Source of the DNA: Sphingomonas sp. CL5.1
GTDB taxonomy: Bacteria; Pseudomonadota; Alphaproteobacteria; Sphingomonadales; Sphingomonadaceae
Length of the DNA stretch: 64,000 bases
Assembly (NCBI RefSeq): GCF_013344685.1
Contig: NZ_CP050138.1
Coordinates: forward strand, 62,001 to 126,000
Direction of reading: 5' to 3'
In this document: piece after piece, positions 1-8,373 of the stretch
Layout: the number at the start of each line of letters is the position of its first letter
Position numbering within the stretch: position 1 is the first letter of the stretch
Program-made: the position numbers and the translations under genes
The notes under the pieces: model-generated
What the model saw: the letters and a program-made list of their open reading frames with translations, nothing else
What the model was told of the DNA's origin: nothing
Database searches by the model: none

Positions 1-99
1 GGTCGCGAGGCTGAAGTGGGTGATCTTGGTGCCGCTCTGGGTGGTGCGGGCTTCCGGCGTGGCGCCGACATTGCCGGCGAGGATGACGAGGTTCTGCAT
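1..99 (-). CDS. ssb: Single-stranded DNA-binding protein, N-terminal part (cut by window edge)
   Basis: Only the first 33 codons are in the window; the gene continues beyond base 1. The frame begins MQNLVILAGNVGATPEA and goes on RTTQSGTKITHFSLAT, which is the first OB-fold strand of bacterial SSB proteins (V-x-L-x-G-x-x-G followed by the T-x-x-G-x-x-x-x-x-F-x-L-A-T strand). An AAGGAA Shine-Dalgarno lies just upstream of the ATG at 99. SSB binds ssDNA during plasmid replication and transfer. A second SSB gene sits at 13641-13961, so the two OB-fold genes bracket the backbone block. Confidence 0.85.
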   Translation of the reverse strand, partial: MQNLVILAGNVGATPEARTTQSGTKITHFSLAT

Positions 100-214
100 G
101 TCGAGGTTCCTTTTTTGGGTGCCGAAGGGACCGTCCCTTCGACTGACCCCCGAAAAAGGCGGGCATGGGCGGTGCTTCCACCGGAGCGCGTCAGCCGCGC
201 AGGGGAACGCCGAC

Positions 215-259
215 ACAAGGGGTGGTGCGGGCAGCCGTGGCACACGGCAACTCGGCCCG
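215..259. repeat. 45-bp exact direct repeat, copy 1
   Basis: This 45-bp stretch is identical to 2199-2243 and in the same orientation. On the minus strand it contains a GCCGTG-TGC-CACGGC hairpin. It lies in the leader of the ssb gene (start 99), whereas copy 2 lies in the leader of the SLOG-domain gene (start 2089). Both copies are therefore at matching places upstream of minus-strand genes, which suggests a shared 5' regulatory or structural element rather than a transposon end. Confidence 0.85.
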
Positions 260-300
260 AAGGGGAGCGGGTTGGAAGGACCGAACGACCGACTTAGGGA

Positions 301-915
301 TCAGGTCAAAAAGAAGGGATGGTCGACGCAGTGAGAGGCGTCGGCCACATCGAAGGGTGACGCTCCGGCCCGGAACAAGGCGTCGATCTGGTGGCGGCGA
401 TAGGCCGGCGAAAGGATCGCTGCGAGTTCCGGCAATTCTGGAGGCAGGCCCGACAGGCCCGCCTCCATCGCAAGCGCCAGGGCCTTTTCGAGGTCATGCC
501 GAATATGGACACGGTTCCAGTCGTCGGCGTAGCCGGCCTTCATCAGAAAGGCTTTGAGGCCGAGTTCGATCGCGATCGCCAGCGAATGTGCGGCACTCGC
601 GGGGGCGATCTTCACGCTACCCGCCGCACCGCGGGCAAATCCCACAGCATTCGCCATGAAAGTGGCGACCAGCGCCGGATCGGCGATCCCGGCGAAACGG
701 CGCGCGGCATCATCGAGCGTACCGGCAGGAAGCCCGATCAACCAGCGCGGTCCTGCGATATTGCGCAGATGGCGCAGATGCGCCGAACCCGGTTCATGGG
801 TGTCGGCGCCGGCCGACCAGCGTAGCAGCAGCGCGGCCTTCCAGCAGCGCCCGTGACGCTGCCGGAACGCCAGCAGAGCGCGCAGTTCCTCATCATGCAA
901 TTCGTGCATCATCAT
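301..915 (-). CDS. HEPN-like domain protein, plasmid conserved
   Basis: A 204-residue soluble protein with no signal peptide. Residues about 100-150 carry an AAHSLAIAIELGLKAFLMKAG stretch followed by HIRHDLEKALALA. This resembles the HEPN four-helix fold, where an A-x-E-x-x-L-K-A helix is followed by an H-x-L helix. HEPN proteins are often RNases or partners of nucleotidyltransferase toxins, but no partner nucleotidyltransferase is visible beside it. The start has three tandem ATG codons at 915, 912 and 909 behind a GAGAGA tract; the third has the best spacing. The family call rests on motif resemblance only, and the function is unknown. Confidence 0.6.
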   Translation of the reverse strand: MMMHELHDEELRALLAFRQRHGRCWKAALLLRWSAGADTHEPGSAHLRHLRNIAGPRWLIGLPAGTLDDAARRFAGIADPALVATFMANAVGFARGAAGSVKIAPASAAHSLAIAIELGLKAFLMKAGYADDWNRVHIRHDLEKALALAMEAGLSGLPPELPELAAILSPAYRRHQIDALFRAGASPFDVADASHCVDHPFFLT

Positions 916-1111
916 CTCTCTCTAGTTCGTGGTAAGGGCGACAGCCGGCGCAGCGTCGGCAACGCGGATGGCCGGTGGACTGCGAACCGCGTCCCGGCCG
1001 CCAAAACCGCCGACGGGTTCCAGTGCTGCTCAGCGACACCAGAAGGGCCTCGGCGCCCTCCCCTCTCGCCTGCGGGAATTCCGAGGGGACGACGGTGAAC
1101 GGAGCGAAAAA

Positions 1112-1135
1112 GGGCCGCCGGAAAACCGGCGGCCC
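1112..1135 (-). terminator. Rho-independent terminator after the SLOG-domain gene
   Basis: A perfect 10-bp stem (GGGCCGCCGG / CCGGCGGCCC) with a 4-nt loop is followed on the minus strand by TTTTT. It begins 7 bp beyond the stop codon of the gene ending at 1142. The 226-bp gap between that gene and the HEPN-like gene holds nothing else recognisable. Confidence 0.85.
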
Positions 1136-1141
1136 GCGGCT

Positions 1142-2089
1142 TCAGTCCGCACCGCGACGGGCAGCTGAAGGAGGGCTTCCCAATGGGCCGCGTCGATCAA
1201 CGACACGCAGTCCCCGAGCCTTGGCTTCGATGACAAGCCGCTCCGTCACGCCGTTGCCCTGGAAGGCGACCACGAACCGCGGCTTGAGCGAGAGCATCTG
1301 CTCGTTGCGACGGAAGCCCGCGCGATCCCCGAGTTTGCGATCGAGACCGAACCGCACCTGCTGGATGCCATTCTGCTCGGCCCAGGACGCTGCAAGACGC
1401 TCGATACCTTTCATATCGCCGCCGTGTACGAGATACATGTCGCCGACATGGGCGCGAACCTTGTTGAGGGTGGCCAGCAGGTTATCGGCGAACGTCTTCA
1501 TATCTTCGTCGTTAGCGAAGCTGAGGCGGCCACCGGCGAACACAACGGGCGTACCCTGCGCGGTGTTGGCGTTCAGAGCCCGCTCGCGGCGCGCTCGCAG
1601 GAAGGCATGGCCATCGACGATCCCGGCGGTGACGCCGAGCGAGATGCGGTTGCCGGACGATGGCACCCACGATCTCCCGGTCTCCCGGATATAGTGGGCG
1701 GCGGCGACATCGCGCATGATCTCGAAGGCACCAGCGGATTCCTCGACCTTCTTGGCGAGATCGATCTTCTCCTCAAGATTGGCCGTGCTGATTTCGGAGC
1801 CGTCCTGTTCGGCGAGGAGAAGGCGGATGTCGTCGGTCAATCGATCGACCAGCCCGTGTTTCTTGGCGGCGGCGCGGTGGAAGAGGTTCACCAGGCCCCA
1901 GCCCAGGTCTTCGATGTCGCGCTCCAGCGAGGTGTTTCCCATCGTCGTGAAGAGATCGCTCCAGATTGCGGTGACGGTGTGCTCCAGGGCCTCGGTTGGT
2001 GGCGGCGCCATGCCACTGAGGTCTTCAGCGCGGGGTTCGAGGTGCCCTAGCTCCAGTGCCGCGAGTGCGGCTGCAAGCGATGTGGACAT
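1142..2089 (-). CDS. DUF2493 / YspA-type SLOG domain protein
   Basis: A 315-residue protein. The C-terminal third (from about residue 190) carries VVFAGGRLSF, YLVHGGDMKGIERLAASW and FRRNEQML, then VVAFQGNG and VIEAKARGLRVV. These elements fit the DUF2493 (YspA, cpYpsA-related) branch of the SLOG superfamily, a Rossmann-like fold thought to bind nucleotide-derived ligands. The N-terminal region is helical and of unknown role. The ATG at 2089 (MSTSLAAALAALE) is chosen because an AAAGG element precedes it and the upstream in-frame extension is low-complexity. Transcription ends at the strong hairpin at 1112-1135. The plasmid role is not established. Confidence 0.8.
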   Translation of the reverse strand: MSTSLAAALAALELGHLEPRAEDLSGMAPPPTEALEHTVTAIWSDLFTTMGNTSLERDIEDLGWGLVNLFHRAAAKKHGLVDRLTDDIRLLLAEQDGSEISTANLEEKIDLAKKVEESAGAFEIMRDVAAAHYIRETGRSWVPSSGNRISLGVTAGIVDGHAFLRARRERALNANTAQGTPVVFAGGRLSFANDEDMKTFADNLLATLNKVRAHVGDMYLVHGGDMKGIERLAASWAEQNGIQQVRFGLDRKLGDRAGFRRNEQMLSLKPRFVVAFQGNGVTERLVIEAKARGLRVVDRRGPLGSPPSAARRGAD

Positions 2090-2198
2090 GATAGCGAGCC
2101 TTTCTGTCTGTGCCGGCGGCCTCTCCGCCGGATGCGCATCCTCCGGGCGCTCGCAAAAGAGGGGCTGGCACCGAGGCACAGCCGAGGGAAACTCGCGA

Positions 2199-2243
2199 AC
2201 AAGGGGTGGTGCGGGCAGCCGTGGCACACGGCAACTCGGCCCG
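2199..2243. repeat. 45-bp exact direct repeat, copy 2
   Basis: Identical to 215-259. It is located in the long leader between the gene at 2333-2779 and the start of the SLOG-domain gene. Downstream on the minus strand the same leader carries a further hairpin (CCGGAGGAT / ATGCGCATCCGG, around 2128-2146), so the leader looks heavily structured. Confidence 0.85.
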
Positions 2244-2332
2244 CCGTTCGCGGGTTGCCAGCGCCTCGCGGGCGCCCATATGCGGCATCCTCTGGCGGGG
2301 AGGTGTCGACACAGACCAGTTTCGCCTTGCCC

Positions 2333-2779
2333 TCAGCCTCTGCCGTCGATCCGGAACGGGGGTATCTCCATTTCCGCCGCTGCGAGATGCGACAGCACCG
2401 CCGCGTAGCTGCCGAGACCGCGCACCGTTTCCGCCGAGATGAGGATCTCGTCATCGTCCGAGGCGCTGAAACGCCGAACGGTCGTGCCGTCAAAGACCAC
2501 CCGCTCCGGGCCGAACGCCCCAGGAGCGCCGCCAGCCCAGCGGGCGAAGACAAGGGCATGATCGACACAGAAAGTCTCGATCGCCTCGAACCGGCCCCAG
2601 GCAACCTCATGATCGGCCAGGTACAGGGGAACGCTCGTATCGAGATCGTCCGGATCGAACGCGGTGCCCTCCCAATCCGTGAAGGCGCCGTCGCTCGCGA
2701 CAGCAGCGCAGAAGCCGGGAAGGAGGTCAGGGGACAGCGATCCGCCGATGCGGATCGCGACGGAAGCGCGATCGGCCAT
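2333..2779 (-). CDS. Conserved plasmid protein of unknown function
   Basis: A 148-residue acidic soluble protein beginning MADRASVAIRIGG. It has no signal peptide, membrane segment or catalytic motif that I recognise. Coding quality is good: codon bias matches the neighbours. It starts 27 bp after the stop codon of the frameshifted ATP-pyrophosphatase gene, so the two are probably cotranscribed. No function can be assigned. Confidence 0.65.
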   Translation of the reverse strand: MADRASVAIRIGGSLSPDLLPGFCAAVASDGAFTDWEGTAFDPDDLDTSVPLYLADHEVAWGRFEAIETFCVDHALVFARWAGGAPGAFGPERVVFDGTTVRRFSASDDDEILISAETVRGLGSYAAVLSHLAAAEMEIPPFRIDGRG

Positions 2780-2805
2780 GAGAGTCTCCGTAGCTAGTGA
2801 GGGGG

Positions 2806-3730
2806 TCAGCCTGCGGACTGACCTCGGTGGAATGCGTCGAGCCAGCGCGCCATCGACATGCGCTGCTCGACGGGTTTGCGCGCTTGCGCCGCCTGGAAAG
2901 CGACCAGCGCGAGCGGTGCATCCGCGACGATCCGATCAACCTCGCTCGGTGGCAGAAGGCCGAGCGCACGGATATACGCGGTGATATTGCCCGGTCTCGG
3001 TAACGCCCCGCCGCGCCCGACAACGGGCTTGCGCCAAAGGCCTTCGATCGTGCGCAAGCGCGGTTTTGCGCGGGCCTCCATCAGAACGATGGTGCGAAGC
3101 TCATCCTTGGAGAGCGCCTCCACTTCGTGCGGCCGCATTGCGGGACAGAAGAAACATGAGGATTTGGGCGGTACAGGGAGGCCCGCGCGCTCAATACGCG
3201 CAGCGCAATCCGCTCTGGTCCAGCCCAGTTCGCGAAGGGGATACCGATAGTCATAGCGAGGGTCGGCATATCCCTCGGCATGCGCATAGCGTCGCTGATC
3301 GGCACTGGAACAGTCATAGCCGATCAGTTTGACGACACGTCCGCCCTCTCCCCAGCACCGTATCGCGGGCGCCCATTGCGCCGTCCATTTGTCCTGCGGC
3401 GCCACCTTCCATTTGAGCGAGCACGACCCCCGCCCAAATGCCTTGGACGGCAGGGTAGCGTTGGTCAGCATGTTGGTGCCCAAGCTATCATAGGGCGGCC
3501 AATGCTTGAAATTTCGCGGTTCGTAGCGGACTATCTCGGACGCGACATCGTGACGGTCCATCCAACGACGAAAGACCGGAATGAACGCATAGGTATCGGT
3601 CTTCTCGGATCCGGTATCGGCGAACAACACCATATCGATCGGCTCGCCTCGCTCGACGGAAACCGATGATCATGGCGGTGGAATCGACGCCCGCGCCCCA
3701 GGCCGCGATCACTGGCGCGCGCTCAACCAT
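2806..3730 (-). pseudogene. PAPS-reductase-like ATP-pyrophosphatase gene with a 1-nt frameshift
   Basis: The first reading frame starts at ATG 3730 (MVERAPVIAAWGAGVDSTAMII). It contains the P-loop-like G-x-G-x-D-S-T motif of N-type ATP pyrophosphatases (PAPS reductase/DndC superfamily). The second frame continues VERGEPIDMVLFADTGSEKT, is open to 2806 and includes an SCFFCPAM C-x-x-C motif. The frames join if one C is removed from the minus-strand run opposite G3658-3659. Without that correction the protein is cut after about 25 residues. The ATG overlaps the end of the upstream gene by 8 nt, suggesting translational coupling. The lesion could be a real mutation or a base-calling error. Confidence 0.8.
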
Positions 3731-4332
3731 CGGTCGCGTCCTTCGGGACGATGGTCGGGTTGATAAGCCGGTATGCACGCGTCTTGAACTTTGCGATCCG
3801 GCACACGGCGCCGGTTATGGGATCGCGAAAGAGCGGTGCCTTGCCCTTCGGATTGGCAATGACCGTGAAGCGGTCGCGATCTTCGCCGTCATTGAAACGA
3901 AGGCTCGTCGAAGACGATGGTCTGTCCCGGCTTCGGGGCCGGCTTCGCGCGTTCGAGCTTGCGACGAACCAGGTTGGCACGACAGCGTGCGCGCCATTCG
4001 GAAGCGTAGATGCTGTCGGTCTCGGTCAATTCATCGAGAATTGCAGCGGGGCAGTCGCTTTCGCACGGTCCCATCGTTTCCGTCATATCTTTGTAGCCGA
4101 ACGTACAGCCGTCGCGCGCGCCGGTGCTTTGCTTGGTCAGGCACACGACGGCGAAGACGGCCCGAGCGCCGGACGCCTCGATCCGTTCGCACGCCGCGTA
4201 ATAGGTCGAACCGACCATCGAAGACGCGAGAACCGTGAGACGATGATCCGCGTGCGCATAGGTGAACTGGTTGTCGAGATAAGAGCGCGCAGTGGCGTAG
4301 CCATCCATATCGCGCATGAAGAGCCAACCCAT
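3723..4332 (-). pseudogene. DUF6927-like plasmid protein gene with a frameshift
   Basis: The gene starts at ATG 4332 (MGWLFMRDMDGYATARSYLD) behind an AGGAGA Shine-Dalgarno. It runs through GYKDMTETMGPCESDCPAAI and KPGQTIVFDE to a premature stop at 3889. The expected continuation (LRFNDGEDRDRF to FKTRAYRLINP) lies in another frame and ends at 3723. The frames meet around 3902-3904. Restoring two bases (CC to CCCC on the minus strand) would give IVFDEPLRFNDG, which matches the expected family sequence as I remember it. The family is common on alphaproteobacterial plasmids and has no assigned function. This is the second frameshift within 250 bp. Confidence 0.75.
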
Positions 4333-4357
4333 GAGGGATCTCCTGCAATTGGGGAGT

Positions 4358-4993
4358 TCAGGCGGCGGCGGCGAGGCGCACAGTGCCGATATCGCCGGGC
4401 GTGCCGGCAAGCCGACGCTGGAACGCGGCCACGTCGAGCAACTCGGAGATCGGCGCGCGGTGAGGCTTGCCAACCTCCTGCCCGTCGCGACAGCGGCTGA
4501 TCGATACCTCGCTGTCCGGGAGGAAGCCGCGCGGGACCACGCGAACGGCGAGATCCGCGTGGCGCAACTCCGTCGTGCCGTCTTCGTGATCGGCACCCAT
4601 GACGGTGTTGATACGGGCGTCGTCCGCGTCGAGGCCGATGGCCGCGGCGAGACGTGCAAGCGCGCGACGCGCCTGATAGTGGAAGGTACGTTTGGCGTGG
4701 TAGTTTCCGCCGACGCTCTTCCCGGCGATGTCGAGCAGCGCTGGCGCGGCGGCGACCGCCCGGCGATCCGCTTCGCAACGGAGGCGAAGGACGTTCACGC
4801 TGGGCGTATCGCGTTCGGCAACGTCTGCCAGATGGCGGATGAGAAGAAGGATTGCCGCGTCGCCGGCGACAGGCTTGCCGGCACGCTGACAATCGTCGAC
4901 GGCGGCGTTGAGGGCGTGGAGCGCCGCCGACAGATGGTCCAGACCGGCGGGGGAAAGGGCCTGATTGTGGCGGTAGAGCGTATCGTAGAGCAT
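4358..4993 (-). CDS. Conserved plasmid protein of unknown function
   Basis: A 211-residue soluble protein (MLYDTLYRHNQALSP). It has a strong AAGGAGG Shine-Dalgarno 6 nt before the ATG and codon use typical of the region. It is mostly helical, with an acidic middle and basic stretches such as YHAKRTFHYQARRAL. No enzymatic motif is recognised. It starts a short run of overlapping or closely spaced minus-strand genes (this gene, the DUF6927-like gene, the ATP-pyrophosphatase gene) and is preceded by a stem-loop leader at 5020-5050. Confidence 0.65.
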   Translation of the reverse strand: MLYDTLYRHNQALSPAGLDHLSAALHALNAAVDDCQRAGKPVAGDAAILLLIRHLADVAERDTPSVNVLRLRCEADRRAVAAAPALLDIAGKSVGGNYHAKRTFHYQARRALARLAAAIGLDADDARINTVMGADHEDGTTELRHADLAVRVVPRGFLPDSEVSISRCRDGQEVGKPHRAPISELLDVAAFQRRLAGTPGDIGTVRLAAAA

Positions 4994-5019
4994 GGGAGCC
5001 TCCTTCTGAGCGCTCTGGC

Positions 5020-5050
5020 GCGCTCAAAAAGCCGAAGGCTCCCTCTCCTC
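5020..5050 (-). promoter_or_regulatory. Recurring stem-loop leader element, copy 1
   Basis: On the minus strand a purine-rich block (GGAGAGGGAG) leads into an AGCC-TTC-GGCT mini-hairpin at 5030-5040 and then TTTTT. A second hairpin with GAGCGC/GCGCTC arms follows, just before the Shine-Dalgarno of the next gene. The same order recurs at 8310-8345 and 12630-12662. It could end the upstream transcript or act as a shared 5' regulatory element. Confidence 0.6.
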
Positions 5051-5124
5051 CCCTGTCCTTGCGTGGCTGAACGCTGCGGCGAACCGGCGGTAGCCGCCGG
5101 GGTCTGGGCGGGCGATCGCCGCGA

Positions 5125-6054
5125 TCATGCTGCTTCACGGATCTGTTCCTGGGCGACGTCCGGCGTGGCGAGGCCAGTTGCGCGGAGCAGAAAGGCGGCG
5201 GCCGCTTCGGCTTTTGCCGCAGCCGTCATGATGGCGCGGGAATCCTTGCGCAGCACCGCGAGCCACGAGCCGATATACGCTGCATGATCGTCGATATGGG
5301 CGGTCGGGAGGCCAAGATCCGCGCCAAGCAGGGCGGATGTCATCTCGGCGCAAAGCTCTTCGAAAGCATAGGCGTTGTCGCCGAATTTCCTGCCGAATTC
5401 TCGGTTGAGCCGGTCAGGATGGCCGGTCCAATGCCCTGCCTCATGCGCTAACGTCGAAGCGAAATAGGCACGGGTGGAAAACAACGCGACGGGCGGCATC
5501 GTGATGCTGTCGGCAACACGGTCGTAGAAGGCCCGATCGCCGCACTGGTGAACCCTCGCCGGAAGGGCATCGAGGAAGCGCTCTGCGCGAGCCGGCAGCT
5601 CGTCGTCGGGGGCGACAACGCTGAGGGGGCATGGATAAAACTTCTCCGGCAGCCCCTCGATCTGATCGGCATTGAAGACGGCATAAGATCGCAGCACGCG
5701 TCGCATTTCGTCCGTGGAGTCGCCGGTGACGGGCGACTCCACCGTCTTGCTGTAGGATTTGTAGAAGATGGCGATTTGCGACCGCTCGCCTTCGCGGACC
5801 TGGCCGCCCAGCGCCTGCGCCTGCTTATAGGTCATCCAGGTGCGAGAATGGTAGCCGGCGCCTTCGGCGCAGAGCCACAGCCAGAAGCAATTGATGCCCT
5901 TATACGGGTCGCCGGTCGCGCGAAGGGGACGGCCGCCAAGGCCCGGCCGCCATGGTTTCACCCAAGGGCGTACGCCCGCTTCGAGTTTGTCGATGATCGC
6001 GTTGGTGATGGTGTCGGCAGGCGAGGGTTTATCGGTGGTCTTTGCCACGGTCAT
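5125..6054 (-). CDS. ardC: ArdC-type antirestriction protein (ssDNA-binding domain plus metallopeptidase)
   Basis: A 309-residue cytosolic protein. Residues about 14-130 form the DUF1738 ssDNA-binding domain (IIDKLEAGVRPWVKPW, then GINCFWLW and YHSRTWMTYKQAQALGG). Residues about 150-290 form a zincin-like peptidase domain with the zinc motif HEAGH at 204-208. ArdC proteins protect incoming plasmid DNA during conjugation. The ATG at 6054 follows AGGAGA with short spacing. The longer frame to 6138 adds residues unlike the family and is not used. It lies between two DNA-metabolism genes in the backbone block. Confidence 0.85.
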   Translation of the reverse strand: MTVAKTTDKPSPADTITNAIIDKLEAGVRPWVKPWRPGLGGRPLRATGDPYKGINCFWLWLCAEGAGYHSRTWMTYKQAQALGGQVREGERSQIAIFYKSYSKTVESPVTGDSTDEMRRVLRSYAVFNADQIEGLPEKFYPCPLSVVAPDDELPARAERFLDALPARVHQCGDRAFYDRVADSITMPPVALFSTRAYFASTLAHEAGHWTGHPDRLNREFGRKFGDNAYAFEELCAEMTSALLGADLGLPTAHIDDHAAYIGSWLAVLRKDSRAIMTAAAKAEAAAAFLLRATGLATPDVAQEQIREAA

Positions 6055-6128
6055 TCTCCTGATCTGGTAGAGGCGATCCCGGACCAGCACCCTCCCCTCA
6101 GAGAGCCTGCCGCCGGGGCACAAAAGGA

Positions 6129-6158
6129 GGGGCGACACTCCGCGAAGAGTGCCGCCCC
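6129..6158 (-). terminator. Stem-loop after the large ParB-domain gene
   Basis: A 12-bp stem (GGGGCGGCACTC pairing with GAGTGTCGCCCC, one G-U) with a 6-nt loop lies 29 bp past the stop codon at 6187. On the minus strand it is followed by CTCCTTTTG. The U-tract is short, so it may be a weak terminator or a structured leader for ardC. Confidence 0.6.
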
Positions 6159-6186
6159 CAGTCGCCTCGAACCGTGCAAACGGGCG

Positions 6187-8250
6187 TCAGGCCGCCTCGC
6201 TCAAATCCTCCTGATCGTCGTGCGGCTCGTCCTCCAGATCCGACTCATCATCGATATCATCACCATCATCGCCGGGATCGACATCATCGGCCTCGTCGAT
6301 AAACGTCGAGCGCAGCGCGATGGTCTCGGGCTGCTCGATGGCGTCGAAGCGCATGGCATCAGGCAGCCAGGCCGTCGCCTTTTCGCGGATTTCGGCCTCG
6401 ACGATCCCCTGCCCGTTGCAGAGCGAGGCGCAGGTTGCGGCAAGGTCGCCCTTCTTGGCGTCCTTGTAGCGCCCGCGCAGGATCGGCCCGCCAATGTCCT
6501 CGAGCGCGGCGAGCATGACCTCCTTTTTGACGCGGCCGAAGAAATTTTCGGCCGTGGGGCGCCACCAATGCTCGACCTGAATGTCGAGCGCGCGACCAAG
6601 ATGGTCATGGAACCCGTTGGACCGTCCGCCCTCAGCAATGTTCAGGCTCGGTTCCAGCGTACGTGCGATCGAGAAGGCCACCCAACTGCCGCGGGCCTCG
6701 TCGTCGAGCGCACGAAAGGCTTCGAAGCGCTCGGTCATGGTCTTGTAACCGGCCCAACTCGTATCGAGACGCTGGCGCTGATCCTCGATGGTCTGCGACG
6801 CCATCGACCCTTCGTCGCGGAAGCCGAAGATCGGGAATTGCGCGCCGCCGGACTTGAGCGTCGAGTGATTGCGGACGTAATTCTGCTCGAAGACGACATT
6901 CTGCGCCATCAGGAAGATGGTGAGGTCCAGCGCCATCGCCGGATCGCTGGCGATATGGGCGACGAGGATTTGCCGGCGCTGGGTCGCCAGTTCGTCAATC
7001 AGCGTAGCGCTGAGCTTGGGTCCATGATCGATGTCGTCGGCGCCGTCTTCACCATTGGCACCGCCCGTCGCCTTGGGCGGAGCATTCGGATCGACAACGG
7101 GCTTCTCACTGAACATGCGGGTGTGAACGCGGGCTTCGCCATCGCCACCGATATAGACGAACGTCCCGATCTGCGCCCGGACCGCCGGATCGATCTCGCG
7201 ACGGGAATCCTCGATGCCCTCAAGCTCCCGTTCGATCTCGTCGAGGCGATCGTTCGCCGCTTCAGCTTCCGGCGTCCCGTCGGTCAGTTCACACTCAAGC
7301 TGCTCGACGAGTTGGTCATTTTCGGCCGAAAGCGCTTCGACACGCGCGCTTTCCTCCTCGCTGAGCGGCCGCGCGGGCGCGTGAAATTCATGAAGCTGAC
7401 GCTCGAGATCATAGGGAACGTGAGTGGCCGCGATTGGCGTCACGAACGCGAGGCCCTCCGCCTGCGCGAGTTGGGCAGCGGCCGCTTCCAGCTTTTTGCC
7501 GGCAAGATCTTCGAGAAGATCGACGTCGATCCAGTTCTCATCCCCCTCGGCGGCAAAGAGATCACCCTCGATGCGGCCGCCTGCCGCAACATAGGCATCG
7601 CGACCGACGAACCGCGCCTTGGCATCGTTCGCCTTGATCGTGCCGTTGAGGATCGCACGCCGGATGTTGTCGGGCTGATCGCCGTAATAGGAAGTGCTCA
7701 TCTGTGTGAAGACTCGCGCCTGACGATCGATGTCGCTCGTCACGGCATAGGCCTGGGCGACACCCAGGGTGATTTCGCCGGCGGCGAGCGCCTGGAACAC
7801 GCTCGGCGCGAGCTCGGCAAGCCGCACCCGCTGCTCGACGAAGCGGGTGGTGACGCCCTGTCGCTTGGCAACGTCCTCGGCGGTCATCCCCTTCTGGATG
7901 AGGAAGTTGAACGCGGTGCTTTCATCCGCCGGGTTCATCGGAACGCGCTGGAAGTTCTCGGTCAGGCTGGCCTCGACCGAGTTGTCGTCGTCGGTAAGGA
8001 CGAGGACAGGCACGACATGGTCGGCGGGCAACGTGCCCTGTTCGATCAGGCTCTGGAGTGCGCGCAGCCGGCGCCCGCCCGCCTTAACGGTGAAATGGCC
8101 CGCCTTCTTGAGCGGGGTAACGATGAGGTTCTGCAACAAGCCTTGCGTTGCGATGCTGGCAGCGAGGGCGTCGATACCGGCCTCACGGCTGGATTTGCGG
8201 ACATTGTCCTTGGACAGCGAGAGGTTCTTGACCTTCACGGACTGGATCAT
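6187..8250 (-). CDS. Large ParB/Srx-fold nuclease-like protein
   Basis: A 687-residue protein. The N-terminal ParB/Srx domain has the core GGRRLRALQ near residue 58 (the usual G-E-R-R box is G-G-R-R) and TENFQRVPMNPADE near residue 97. A KorB-like HTH follows (TAEDVAKRQGVTTRFVEQRV). The rest is a long helical region with an acidic tail (DPGDDGDDIDDESDLEDE). It is about twice the length of a partition ParB and is not beside a parA. Such proteins occur in conserved plasmid modules and may act in DNA processing. The true partition ParB of this replicon is at 17243-18259. A GGAGAC Shine-Dalgarno supports the start. Confidence 0.8.
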   Translation of the reverse strand: MIQSVKVKNLSLSKDNVRKSSREAGIDALAASIATQGLLQNLIVTPLKKAGHFTVKAGGRRLRALQSLIEQGTLPADHVVPVLVLTDDDNSVEASLTENFQRVPMNPADESTAFNFLIQKGMTAEDVAKRQGVTTRFVEQRVRLAELAPSVFQALAAGEITLGVAQAYAVTSDIDRQARVFTQMSTSYYGDQPDNIRRAILNGTIKANDAKARFVGRDAYVAAGGRIEGDLFAAEGDENWIDVDLLEDLAGKKLEAAAAQLAQAEGLAFVTPIAATHVPYDLERQLHEFHAPARPLSEEESARVEALSAENDQLVEQLECELTDGTPEAEAANDRLDEIERELEGIEDSRREIDPAVRAQIGTFVYIGGDGEARVHTRMFSEKPVVDPNAPPKATGGANGEDGADDIDHGPKLSATLIDELATQRRQILVAHIASDPAMALDLTIFLMAQNVVFEQNYVRNHSTLKSGGAQFPIFGFRDEGSMASQTIEDQRQRLDTSWAGYKTMTERFEAFRALDDEARGSWVAFSIARTLEPSLNIAEGGRSNGFHDHLGRALDIQVEHWWRPTAENFFGRVKKEVMLAALEDIGGPILRGRYKDAKKGDLAATCASLCNGQGIVEAEIREKATAWLPDAMRFDAIEQPETIALRSTFIDEADDVDPGDDGDDIDDESDLEDEPHDDQEDLSEAA

Positions 8251-8309
8251 CGGTCGTCTCCATCTGGAACTGGCGCGCCGCCTCGACGGTCACGCGAGCC
8301 TGCTCATCA

Positions 8310-8345
8310 GGCCCACAAAGCCGAAGGCTCCCTCCCCTCTCCTGC
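8310..8345 (-). promoter_or_regulatory. Recurring stem-loop leader element, copy 2
   Basis: The minus strand shows the same order as at 5020: a GGAGAGGGGAGGG block, the AGCC-TTC-GGCT mini-hairpin (8319-8329) and TTTGTG, then a second hairpin (GCCTG/CAGGC arms) before the start of the ParB-domain gene. The plus-strand 17-mer AAGCCGAAGGCTCCCTC is shared exactly with copy 1. Confidence 0.6.
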
Positions 8346-8373
8346 GCTGAGCGCGGAGAGAGGACCTGGATCG

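Noticed and set aside
215..2243. 45-bp repeat as a CRISPR array
   Set aside because: Only two copies, almost 2 kb apart, with no spacers and no cas genes.
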